The notes under the pieces are model-generated. The model was not told the DNA's origin. It did no database searches and saw only the letters and a program-made list of their open reading frames with translations. The position numbers were made by a program, and so were the translations under genes. Shown here piece by piece: positions 1 to 7,234 of a stretch of DNA of 64,000 bases (position 1 is the first letter of the stretch; every line of letters begins with the position of its first letter). The DNA comes from Mesonia algae (GTDB lineage Bacteria > Bacteroidota > Bacteroidia > Flavobacteriales > Flavobacteriaceae): positions 1 through 64,000 of the forward strand of contig NZ_QKYV01000010.1 of NCBI RefSeq assembly GCF_003253545.1, read 5' to 3'.

Positions 1-65
1 TCGACTTGCATGTGTTAGGCCTGCCGCTAGCGTTCATCCTGAGCCAGGATCAAACTCTTCATCGT
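1..65 (-). rRNA. rrs: 16S ribosomal RNA, 5' end only (partial)
   Basis: Read on the minus strand, positions 58 down to 39 give AGAGTTTGATCCTGGCTCAG, the universal 16S 5' primer site. The next bases (GATGAACGCTAGCGGCAGGC) match the start of Bacteroidota 16S genes. Only about 60 bases are present; the gene continues past the left edge of the window. The mature 5' end is placed near 62-66 by comparison with the usual distance before AGAGTTTGATC. The rest of the rRNA operon lies outside the window. Confidence 0.97.
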
Positions 66-370
66 TGTTTTTTAAATATATTTACAATACCTTTAAATAT
101 CAACTGGAATTTTTAATTACTAAAACTTACGTTTTAATAAAGACTCAAAACTTATTCTATAAAGCCTTAATTTTTTTATTCGTCTTTCGTTTAACTTGCG
201 TTAATCGAAAATACACTGTCAATTCAATACTTCAATGAACTTTTTAAAAGTTATTCTCACAACTTTTCTTGCTAAAATAAAAGGAATCGAACCTCTTCTT
301 TTCTCGCCCAACCAAGGGATTTTATTTTTGTTATTTTAAGAACTCTTAACACTTGCTGTGTTAGCGGCTG
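66..370 (-). other. rRNA operon transcribed leader (no gene)
   Basis: Some 300 bases of AT-rich sequence separate the nearest rRNA promoter from the 16S start. I see no open reading frame of note. The stretch would be the 5' leader of the pre-rRNA, the place for antitermination and processing signals. It holds a short tRNA-like fold, annotated separately. Confidence 0.6.
273..338 (-). other. tRNA-like fold in the rRNA leader (possible decayed tRNA)
   Basis: On the minus strand an 8-bp perfect stem (TAAAATAA at 338-331 with TTATTTTA at 280-273) closes a 66-nt segment. Immediately inside its 3' arm is a T-arm-like hairpin, AGAGG-TTCGATT-CCTTT (296-280), with the canonical TTCGA-type loop. A CCC/GGG mini hairpin sits further 5'. 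There is room for neither a normal D arm nor a clear anticodon arm, so this is not a functional tRNA by eye. It could be a tRNA remnant or a chance resemblance. Confidence 0.25.
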
Positions 371-402
371 CAAATGTAAAACCTTTTTTTCTTTCTGGCA
401 AA
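371..402 (-). promoter_or_regulatory. rRNA promoter P1 (gene-proximal)
   Basis: On the minus strand the -7 box is TACATTTG (378-371) and the -33 box TTTG (402-399), 20 bases apart, matching the Bacteroidota consensus TTTG-N17-23-TAnnTTTG. The start region reads GCAGCCGCTAAC, close to the GCA-CCGCTTAGCG seen at P2 and P3. Confidence 0.8.
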
Positions 403-485
403 TAAAAAATGAAATAATTTATTTTTTATTTTTTGAAAGCCAATCTCACAATGAACACACTCAACTCTATTTCGCTAAGCGGATG

Positions 486-515
486 CAAAACTAATACTTA
501 TTTTTAATTAAACAA
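486..515 (-). promoter_or_regulatory. rRNA promoter P2
   Basis: Minus-strand -7 box TAGTTTTG (493-486) and -33 TTG (515-513), 19-base spacer. Downstream sequence GCATCCGCTTAGCG is almost identical to that of P3. The -7 box is 115 bp from that of P1. Confidence 0.8.
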
Positions 516-599
516 GCCTTTTTTGAAAATTAATTTTTTTATTTTTAACTCTCAAAAACGATCCTTAAAACTCAATGAACTACCGCGCTAAGCGGGGTG

Positions 600-632
600 C
601 AAATATACAACCCTTTTTCCCTAACCAACAAA
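600..632 (-). promoter_or_regulatory. rRNA promoter P3 (distal)
   Basis: Minus-strand -7 box TATATTTG (607-600) and -33 TTTG (632-629), 21-base spacer, followed by GCACCCCGCTTAGCG. It lies 114 bp from P2. The 61-775 stretch holds only these promoters and the leader; beyond about 640 no feature is evident. Confidence 0.8.
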
Positions 633-775
633 CAAAATCGCAACTTTTATTTAATATTTTCTTAACAACTTAAAAATGAATTATATGCAAAGTAACATTT
701 GTTAGTATTAATCGTTGATCATCAAATATCATAGTATAACATCTATTAAAATTAGTTAAATCTTATAAGTTCTAG

Positions 776-1162
776 ATGACATTTATATATCTTTCAATTA
801 TGGAATATTTTACTTGGCACCTATATATAATGAGCGGAATGTATATTATCGCTGGTCTTTTTCATTTTATTAGACCTAAAATGTATTTAAGGATTATGCC
901 TAGGTACCTACCCGCTCATCTCAGTTTAGTTTACTTAAGTGGTCTTCTAGAAATTGCATTAGGTATACTTCTTTTATTTAAAGCCTACAAGGATTGGGCT
1001 ATTTATGGTATCATTCTTATGCTACTCATTTTTTTATTAGTCCATTTCTATATGCTAAGTTCTAAGAAAGCTAGTGCTGGTATCCCGCGATGGATTTTAT
1101 TATTAAGACTCCCTCTTCAATTTCTTCTTATATGGTGGGCCTACTTTTATTTAAAATTTTAA
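776..1162 (+). CDS. DoxX-like small integral membrane protein
   Basis: A 128-residue protein with four predicted membrane segments (about residues 14-33, 48-68, 74-94 and 106-126). The pattern GLFHF.RP...Y..IMPRYLPAH, followed by a glycine-rich second helix (SGLLEIALGILLLF), is the look of flavobacterial DoxX/MauE-type membrane proteins of about 120-130 residues. Their function is not established. The second methionine (ATG at 800, MEYFTW) is a plausible alternative start because the first eight residues precede the usual family beginning and no ribosome binding site decides the matter. It lies 17 bases upstream of the AlkB-like gene in the same direction and may be cotranscribed with it. Confidence 0.7.
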   Translation: MTFIYLSIMEYFTWHLYIMSGMYIIAGLFHFIRPKMYLRIMPRYLPAHLSLVYLSGLLEIALGILLLFKAYKDWAIYGIILMLLIFLLVHFYMLSSKKASAGIPRWILLLRLPLQFLLIWWAYFYLKF

Positions 1163-1179
1163 TTCCGTGAAAACGTTAT

Positions 1180-1758
1180 ATGAAACCTTTACTTCTACCC
1201 GATTCTGAAATTTATTATGAAAATCATTTTTTAGATGATAAAGAAAGTATTACTCTTTTTAATACTCTTAGGAAAAAAGTGGAATGGCAAAAAGACTCCA
1301 TTAAAATATTTGGAAAAGAATTTGACCAACCTAGATTGACTGCCTTGTATGCTGAGAATAATCAGACCTATTCTTATTCTGGAATTACTATGCAGCCAAA
1401 ATTGTTTACACAAGAGCTATTAGATTTAAGAGATCGGTTAAAGGAGGTTACAGGAATTCATTTCACTACTTGTCTTTTAAATTTATATAGAGATGGACAG
1501 GATAGTAATGGTTGGCATGCAGACAATGAGAAGGAATTGGGTGAAAATCCGCCTATAGCTTCTATTAGTTTGGGAGCAGAAAGAGTTTTTAAATTAAAAC
1601 ACAATACTTTAAAGGAAGAAAAGAAAAAGCTACTTCTTGAGAATGGAAGCTTACTATTCATGAAAGGAACCACGCAACATTATTGGAAACACGAGATTCC
1701 TAAAACCAAAAAAATAGTTGGGGAAAGAATTAACCTAACATTTAGAATTATAACATAA
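1180..1758 (+). CDS. AlkB-like 2-oxoglutarate/Fe(II)-dependent dioxygenase
   Basis: The 192-residue protein has the complete AlkB (ABH2/ABH3-like) catalytic set. Iron ligands are His113 and Asp115 in GWHADNE and distal His171 in YWKHEIP; 2-oxoglutarate-binding arginines are Arg183 and Arg189 in ERINLTFR. The substrate-side motif QPRLTALYA is at 50-58, and LNLYRDGQDSNGWH marks the start of the double-stranded beta-helix core. Known members oxidatively remove methyl groups from 1-methyladenine and 3-methylcytosine in DNA. The length is normal for the bacterial short form and no residues are missing. The next gene (DUF2805) starts two bases after the stop, so the two are probably one operon. Confidence 0.9.
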   Translation: MKPLLLPDSEIYYENHFLDDKESITLFNTLRKKVEWQKDSIKIFGKEFDQPRLTALYAENNQTYSYSGITMQPKLFTQELLDLRDRLKEVTGIHFTTCLLNLYRDGQDSNGWHADNEKELGENPPIASISLGAERVFKLKHNTLKEEKKKLLLENGSLLFMKGTTQHYWKHEIPKTKKIVGERINLTFRIIT

Positions 1759-1760
1759 TT

Positions 1761-2039
1761 ATGGAAAGAGATTTCACCGAAAGAGAATTAGATAGAATTA
1801 TTGAAATGGCCTGGGAGGATAGAACGCCTTTTGAAGCTATTGAATTTCAGTTTAATATTTCTGAAGACGACGTTATTAAAATTATGCAGCGAGAACTAAA
1901 ACCTTCTAGTTTTAGAATGTGGAGAGCTCGCGTACAAGGAAGAAAAACAAAACACTTCAAACTAAGAGGCGATGGTGTAAATACTTTTAAGTCTAAACAG
2001 CAAAAGCACATTTCTCAAAATAAATTATCTAAAAGATAA
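1761..2039 (+). CDS. DUF2805 / TIGR03643 family small protein
   Basis: A 92-residue basic protein beginning MERDFTERELDRIIEMAWED, with conserved FNISEDDVIKIMQRELKPSSFRMWRARVQGRKTKH in its centre. This is the pattern of the DUF2805 (TIGR03643) family, widespread in Bacteroidota and other bacteria and functionally uncharacterised. The N-terminal helical part resembles a helix-turn-helix (EDDVIKIMQREL), which with the high Arg/Lys content suggests nucleic-acid binding; that is inference only. It is separated by two bases from the AlkB-like repair gene, so a link to DNA or RNA repair is possible. Confidence 0.8.
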   Translation: MERDFTERELDRIIEMAWEDRTPFEAIEFQFNISEDDVIKIMQRELKPSSFRMWRARVQGRKTKHFKLRGDGVNTFKSKQQKHISQNKLSKR

Positions 2040-2096
2040 TAAGATTAACAAGGTCACCGATTATAATAGATATAGGAAAGGATGGTTCGAGTTTGA

Positions 2097-2885
2097 TTAT
2101 CCGTAAATTTCATTTAAAATTTTAGCTAATCGAATCCCTCCTTTTTGCAATTGTTTTTTCAATTGAGGAAACCAATCATACATATACCTATATCCTAAAT
2201 TTCTATTATCTTCTACAGACTCATATATTTTTTTTGCTAAAGATTGAGATTCTAAAGCCCAAGTTTCAGCACTTCCTTGTTTAATTTTTGAAATTTCAGA
2301 TTTAGAAAGCTGTTGTGCGTGAGCAGACAATTCTGTAAAACTCATATCGTAACTGTCTATCATATTAGAATCCCATACACGATGCAAGTTAGATTTTTCA
2401 CCAAACCACTCTACTTTAATATCGTTCCCTCCTCTATCTTCTGCTCTACCTACGTGCATAGGTTGATGTAGATCTCCTACCAAATGAACTAACATTTTTA
2501 AATAAAACTGTTGATCTTTAACCTCTGTATCTTTAGATTGTAATTTATTAATGCACTCTTCTATTCCCCACACTACATTTTCTTCTAGATCTTTTTCTAT
2601 TTCTGCATAAGTCTTACCATCGGGAATATTTACATAATGCCATTTACTATAACCTCTAAAAGCTTTATCACTTTTAATCTCGTCTGCAAAAGTAGATCCC
2701 ACTGCAATGGTATTACCATCCAGCAACTTGGTAATTCTTTTTAAAGCTTTTTTAGAAAGATGCTTTTGTGCGATTTGCGCAGTAGTTCTATGTCCATTTT
2801 GTCCCCAATCTTCGTTTGCAAAGATTTGCATAGAAGTCATGCTAATTAGTAAAAAAAGTAAACTTAGAGAGATTTGTTTTTTCAA
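2097..2885 (-). CDS. S1/P1-type zinc nuclease, secreted
   Basis: The 262-residue protein has a signal peptide (about residues 1-23, cut before NEDWG) and the whole trinuclear-zinc site of S1/P1 nucleases. Ligands by family alignment are Trp27 (mature N-terminus), His32, Asp68, His83, His134, Asp138, His144, His168 and Asp172, inside the motifs WGQNGHR, WHYVNIP, VHLVGDLHQPMHVG and LHRVWDS. The family cleaves single-stranded DNA and RNA and removes 3' phosphates from nucleotides; a periplasmic or extracellular role in nucleic-acid scavenging is likely. It is transcribed away from the following hydrolase gene, with a 130-bp divergent gap. Start and length agree with the family. Confidence 0.93.
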   Translation of the reverse strand: MKKQISLSLLFLLISMTSMQIFANEDWGQNGHRTTAQIAQKHLSKKALKRITKLLDGNTIAVGSTFADEIKSDKAFRGYSKWHYVNIPDGKTYAEIEKDLEENVVWGIEECINKLQSKDTEVKDQQFYLKMLVHLVGDLHQPMHVGRAEDRGGNDIKVEWFGEKSNLHRVWDSNMIDSYDMSFTELSAHAQQLSKSEISKIKQGSAETWALESQSLAKKIYESVEDNRNLGYRYMYDWFPQLKKQLQKGGIRLAKILNEIYG

Positions 2886-3015
2886 AACTTATATTTTTTT
2901 CAAAAGTACAATATTGTTTTAAAAATTATTTCTCTTTGCTTCAACTTAATCTAAATTTAAAACAACATTTATCTCTACAAATCGTTTTATATTAGCAAAA
3001 ATTGAATTTATCCTT

Positions 3016-3942
3016 ATGAAAAAGTTTTGCTTTTTAATTTTAGCCACTATTACACAAATTTCCTTTGCACAATCTAATGTGATTGCAAACGATATTAAAA
3101 TCAACCAATTTGTAGAAGGAACTCTTTTAACTAGCACTGCTAAGGAAAGTCCGCTTGTAATTATACTCAATGATGCTGGCGCAATAGACCGTAATGGTAA
3201 TGAAAGAACTCAAACCAATAATGCTACTAAAAAATTAGCAGAAAGCTTAGCTCACCGAGGTATTAGTTCTTTTAGATACGACAAAAGAATTTTAAAAGCG
3301 CAAAAACTTAATCTGCAAGAAAAAGACTTCAGGTTCGATTTTATGGTCGAAGATGCCAAGACGACCATAGATTACTTTAAGAATAAACAAAAATATACCT
3401 CTATATATATTATAGGACGCGGACAAGGTTCTTTAGTAGGAATTTTAGCAGCGCAAAACAACGTAGACGGTCTTATAAGTATTGGCGGGGCAGCACAAAG
3501 TATAGATCAAACTATTTTAGGTAAAATCAAACTTCAAGCTCCTGGTTTAGCTCAAGATGCCACTAGCGCTTTCGCGGAATTAAAAAAGCGAGGCAAGGTT
3601 AAAAACTATAATCCAGCATTAGAGTCGATGTTGCGTAAAGATTTGCAGCCTTTTATGGCTTCTTGGATGGCTTACACGCCTACTCAAGAAATTCAAAAAA
3701 TTAATATCCCTATACTTCTTATCCGCGGAAGCAAAGATTTACAATCCACTCCAGAAGATTTATCTGCTTTACAAAAAGCTTACCCTAATGCTTCCGTTAA
3801 GGAAATTGAAAATATGAATTACGTATTAGTAAATGTAGAGGGCAATAATGATATGGTGAACCAGAAAAGTTATTACCGTAAAGATTTGCTTATTTCTGAA
3901 GAACTTACTAAAACAATCTCACTTTTTATTGAAGATAAATAA
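3016..3942 (+). CDS. Exported alpha/beta-hydrolase-fold protein with degenerate catalytic triad
   Basis: A 308-residue protein with signal peptide (1-18, ...QISFAQ) and the fold signature of the BAAT/S9-like esterase family: oxyanion strand LVIILNDAGAIDRNGN (47-62), SFRYDKR (85-91), and the nucleophile-elbow region IIGRGQGSLVG (132-142). In relatives the elbow reads GHSxGS. Here the His-Ser pair is Arg135-Gly136, so the nucleophile is absent. The acid Asp241 (IRGSKDLQST) is kept, but the expected histidine of MNHVL is Tyr269 (ENMNYVL). Two of three triad residues are therefore missing, and classical hydrolase activity is unlikely. It may be a binding or scaffold pseudoenzyme. The frame is intact with no sign of decay. 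Confidence 0.85.
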   Translation: MKKFCFLILATITQISFAQSNVIANDIKINQFVEGTLLTSTAKESPLVIILNDAGAIDRNGNERTQTNNATKKLAESLAHRGISSFRYDKRILKAQKLNLQEKDFRFDFMVEDAKTTIDYFKNKQKYTSIYIIGRGQGSLVGILAAQNNVDGLISIGGAAQSIDQTILGKIKLQAPGLAQDATSAFAELKKRGKVKNYNPALESMLRKDLQPFMASWMAYTPTQEIQKINIPILLIRGSKDLQSTPEDLSALQKAYPNASVKEIENMNYVLVNVEGNNDMVNQKSYYRKDLLISEELTKTISLFIEDK

Positions 3943-4009
3943 GAAGTCCTTCCTCAAAATATTTGAAGTTTTGCTAAAGTAAGTATATTTACCAAAAATC
4001 AGATATTTT

Positions 4010-5278
4010 ATGGAAAACGCACCTGTTTTTACGAACGATGCCATTGTTTTTGGAATACTAATGCTCATTTTAGCAGCTGTATTTTATACCTCTTCAGCCA
4101 AAACTGGCTTTTGGAAAAGCTTTTACAAAGTAGTACCCGCACTTTTAATGTGTTATTTAATTCCTGCAATTTTTAATACACTAGGAATTATAAGTGCAGA
4201 AGAATCTCAACTTTATTTTGTAGCCAGTAGATACCTTTTACCTGCTTCTTTAGTTTTAATGACATTAAGCATAGACTTAAAAGCAATTTTTAATTTAGGA
4301 CCAAAAGCTTTAATTATGTTCTTTACGGGTACCATTGGTATTGTAATTGGCGGACCTTTAGCGATTCTTTTAATTTCTGCTGTTTCTCCAGAAACGGTTG
4401 GCGGATCTGGTCCAGATGCAATTTGGAGAGGTCTAGCTACTCTTGCGGGGAGTTGGATTGGTGGTGGCGCTAATCAGGCTGCTATGTTAGAGATATTCAA
4501 ATTCAATCCAGAGAAATATGGAGGAATGGTATTCGTAGATATCGTTGTCGCTAACCTATGGATGGCGGTGATCTTAATGGGAATTGCCAAAACCGAAGCG
4601 ATTGATAAATGGTTAAAAGCAGATTCTTCTGCGATTACCAAACTTAAAAATAAGGTACAAGATTATACTGCTGGGATTACAAGAAACCCTTCTTTAGCAG
4701 ATTATATGATTATGCTAGGTTTAGCATTAGGTGCTGTGGGTATCGCACATTGGGGAGCCGACGGTATTTCTGCTGCTTTAATTAATAATTTTGAAGTATT
4801 TAATGATAAATCATCTGCTCTATCATCGTTTACTTCTACTTTCTTTTGGATGATAACCATCGCTACCCTTATCGGAATTTTACTTTCCTTTACTAAAGCC
4901 AAAAAATATGAAGGAGCTGGTGCTAGTAAATTAGGAAGTATTTTCATTTACATTTTAGTGGCAACTATAGGAATGAAAATGGACCTTTTAATGATTTTTG
5001 AAAATCCAGGTCTAATCGCTATAGGTTTAGTGTGGATGACCATCCACGCAGGCTTACTTGTTGGAGTAGCTAAACTTATTAAAGCACCATACTTTTTCTT
5101 AGCCGTAGGAAGTCAAGCTAATGTAGGTGGCGCAGCCTCTGCTCCTGTTGTGGCTGCAGCTTTTCACCCCTCTTTAGCTACAGTTGGTGTACTTTTAGCA
5201 GTGATGGGATATGTAGTTGGTACTTGGGCTGCATATTTATGTGCTGTATTAATGGAAATTGCCGCAGTAAGTGCCTAA
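4010..5278 (+). CDS. DUF819 family polytopic membrane protein
   Basis: A 422-residue, very hydrophobic protein with about eleven membrane segments. The central motif TLAGSWIGGGANQAAMLEIF and the C-terminal FFLAVGSQANVGGAASAPVVAAAFHPSLATVGVLLAVMG region mark the DUF819 (YjcL-like) family. The paired glycine/asparagine-rich re-entrant motifs resemble those of sodium-coupled carriers, so transport is likely; the substrate is unknown. The start ATG is the first in frame. It follows the degenerate hydrolase by 67 bases and may share a transcript with it. Confidence 0.85.
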   Translation: MENAPVFTNDAIVFGILMLILAAVFYTSSAKTGFWKSFYKVVPALLMCYLIPAIFNTLGIISAEESQLYFVASRYLLPASLVLMTLSIDLKAIFNLGPKALIMFFTGTIGIVIGGPLAILLISAVSPETVGGSGPDAIWRGLATLAGSWIGGGANQAAMLEIFKFNPEKYGGMVFVDIVVANLWMAVILMGIAKTEAIDKWLKADSSAITKLKNKVQDYTAGITRNPSLADYMIMLGLALGAVGIAHWGADGISAALINNFEVFNDKSSALSSFTSTFFWMITIATLIGILLSFTKAKKYEGAGASKLGSIFIYILVATIGMKMDLLMIFENPGLIAIGLVWMTIHAGLLVGVAKLIKAPYFFLAVGSQANVGGAASAPVVAAAFHPSLATVGVLLAVMGYVVGTWAAYLCAVLMEIAAVSA

Positions 5279-5369
5279 ATTCACTTGTCCTAAATTTGAT
5301 TCAGTATTCATAATCTAATAGTACAGTTCAATAAAAAAAAGCATATTTGCACCCAATTTAAAAAAGAAG

Positions 5370-6101
5370 ATGAAAAGAATATTTATTTTAACACTCACTA
5401 TTTTAGTAATGGTTTCTTGCCAAGAAAAAGAAACTAATTTTAGCCTTAGCGGAAATATTAAAGGATTAAAGCAAGGGTCACTTTATTTACAAAAAATAAA
5501 AGATACCAGTATCGTAAATATAGATTCGGTTATTATTGATGGAGATTCTAATTACCTTTTAGAAGCTTATATAGATGAACCCGAAATCATGTTTCTATAC
5601 TTAGATAAAATTGATGGAGACAAAAATGATGACATCATTGATTTCTTTGCGGAAAAAGGAGAAATGACCATCAACTCTACTTTAGACAATTTTGTGGCGA
5701 ACTCAAAAGTTTCAGGGTCTAAGAATCAAGCTATATTAGAAGAGTATGAAGGAATCATTAAAAGGTTTAATGAGCAAAATTTAGATTTAGTAAAAGAAAG
5801 TTTTGATGCCCAAAAAGCAAACGACCAAGAAAAAGTATTAGCTATCAATAAATCGTATGAAAATTTATTAAAGAGAAAGTATTTATATACTGTGAACTTT
5901 GCTATCAACCATAAAGACAAAGAAGTTTCTCCTTATATTATCTTAACGGAAGCTTTTGATGCCAACATCAAATATTTAGATACCGTTTATAATTCTTACC
6001 AAAAAGAGATTAGAAAATCTAAATATGGTAAAGAGCTGAAAGATTTAATTAAAGAACAGCGTAAACTTTTGAAGCTAGAAGATAAAGTCAGTGATAAATA
6101 G
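5370..6101 (+). CDS. DUF4369 domain lipoprotein
   Basis: A 243-residue lipoprotein. The signal sequence ends in the lipobox VMVSC (Cys17) and the mature part starts QEKETNFSLSGNIKGLKQGSLYLQ, the typical beta-rich DUF4369 domain that normally precedes a thioredoxin/AhpC fold. Here no CxxC or thioredoxin domain follows: residues 120-243 are charged and helical. It is thus a stand-alone DUF4369 protein, presumably on the periplasmic face of a membrane. Function unknown. A bidirectional terminator lies immediately downstream. Confidence 0.78.
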   Translation: MKRIFILTLTILVMVSCQEKETNFSLSGNIKGLKQGSLYLQKIKDTSIVNIDSVIIDGDSNYLLEAYIDEPEIMFLYLDKIDGDKNDDIIDFFAEKGEMTINSTLDNFVANSKVSGSKNQAILEEYEGIIKRFNEQNLDLVKESFDAQKANDQEKVLAINKSYENLLKRKYLYTVNFAINHKDKEVSPYIILTEAFDANIKYLDTVYNSYQKEIRKSKYGKELKDLIKEQRKLLKLEDKVSDK

Positions 6102-6117
6102 TAATTTACAAATTCAT

Positions 6118-6151
6118 AAAAAAAGGCGATGTTTTTACATCGCCTTTTTTT
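6118..6151. terminator. Bidirectional intrinsic terminator
   Basis: Perfect stem GGCGATGT (6125-6132) / ACATCGCC (6137-6144) with a TTTT loop, flanked by an A run on the left and a T run on the right. It can end both the DUF4369 gene (plus) and the luciferase-like gene (minus), which converge here. Confidence 0.9.
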
Positions 6152-6169
6152 GTATTTACTAATTGAATT

Positions 6170-7165
6170 TTACATTTCTTGCATAATTTCAGCAAAGATC
6201 TCATAAGACTTTACCCTGTCTTGATGATTATAAATATGAGAAGCAACAATAATTTCGTCTACTTGGGTATCTTCTAAAAATTGTTTCGTGCTTTCCTTAA
6301 TACTTTCCTTATTCCCAACAAACGCATATTTTGTCATCTGCTGAATGCTAGGGTGACTAGCAATTTCTTTTAATTCTTGAGTCATATTAGTGGGTGCTTG
6401 TACATAATCTATATTTCCAGTCACCACTCCTAAAATCATACGCAGCATAGAAGTAGAAAGCTTTTCGGCTTCTTCATCTGTATCAGCTGCAATTACATTT
6501 ACTCCAGCAATGGTATAAGGCTTGTCTAAATATTTAGAGGGCTGGAATTTTTCGTGATAAATTTGCAAAGCTTTATGTAATTGTGCAGGTGCAAAATGAC
6601 TTGCGAACACATAAGGTAAACCCTTTTGAGCTGCCACGTGCGCACTATCTGTACTAGAACCCAAGATATAAATAGGCATCTCTACTCCTTCAGAGATATA
6701 TGAGCGTACCTTATCCTTATTTTCAGCAGAGAAAAAATGTTGAATTTTATCTACTTCCTCTGGAAATTGATATACAGCTTTCATACGATCAGATCGTATC
6801 GCATGTGCGGTTTCTTGATCTGTTCCTGGTGCTCTTCCCAAACCTAAATCTATACGGTTGGGATATAAATTACCTAGTGTACCAAATTGCTCTGAAACTA
6901 CTAACGGAGAGTGATTGGGTAACATAATTCCGCCAGACCCTACTCTTATTTTTTTAGTTGCTCCAGCAATATGACCAATAAGTACCGATGTTGCAGAACT
7001 CGCAATACTTTTCATATTATGATGTTCTGCTAACCAAAATCTTGTGTATCCTAATCTTTCAGCCGCTTGTGCTAAATCTACACTTTTGGCAAAGGTTTGT
7101 CCTATAGTAGAATCTTTAGCAACACTTGCCAATTCTAAGATTGAATATGGGGTTTTCTTTTTCAT
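6170..7165 (-). CDS. Luciferase-like (LLM class) flavin-dependent oxidoreductase
   Basis: A 331-residue TIM-barrel enzyme of the bacterial luciferase family (E. coli YhbW-like group). Seen motifs are YSILELASVAKDSTIGQTF (N-terminus), LGYTRFWLAEHHN (barrel strand 2), IRVGSGGIMLPNHSPLVVSEQFGTL, and NRIDLGLGRAPGTD, which contacts the flavin phosphate in relatives. Such proteins use reduced FMN and oxygen; the substrate cannot be read from sequence. The frame is open a further 24 bases upstream (to 7189), but those codons lie inside the dnaK terminator hairpin. The ATG at 7165 (MKKKTPYSIL) also fits the family, so I use it. Confidence 0.85.
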   Translation of the reverse strand: MKKKTPYSILELASVAKDSTIGQTFAKSVDLAQAAERLGYTRFWLAEHHNMKSIASSATSVLIGHIAGATKKIRVGSGGIMLPNHSPLVVSEQFGTLGNLYPNRIDLGLGRAPGTDQETAHAIRSDRMKAVYQFPEEVDKIQHFFSAENKDKVRSYISEGVEMPIYILGSSTDSAHVAAQKGLPYVFASHFAPAQLHKALQIYHEKFQPSKYLDKPYTIAGVNVIAADTDEEAEKLSTSMLRMILGVVTGNIDYVQAPTNMTQELKEIASHPSIQQMTKYAFVGNKESIKESTKQFLEDTQVDEIIVASHIYNHQDRVKSYEIFAEIMQEM

Positions 7166-7174
7166 AGTATTAGA

Positions 7175-7209
7175 GATAAAAAAACGCAACTCCTTTTGAG
7201 AGTTGCGTT
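7175..7209 (-). terminator. Intrinsic terminator of dnaK
   Basis: Perfect 10-bp stem AACGCAACTC (7183-7192) / GAGTTGCGTT (7200-7209) with a 7-base loop. Read on the minus strand it is followed by seven T residues (7182-7176). It lies 25 bases after the dnaK stop codon. Confidence 0.88.
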
Positions 7210-7234
7210 TTATATATTAAAATATTTAAAGAAC

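Noticed and set aside
2707-3170. Short open frames opposing the S1/P1 nuclease and hydrolase starts
   Set aside because: They overlap signal-peptide coding regions of well-supported genes on the other strand and encode no recognisable protein.
7166-7189. Longer start of the luciferase-like gene
   Set aside because: The extra codons fall within the dnaK terminator stem and do not match the family N-terminus.
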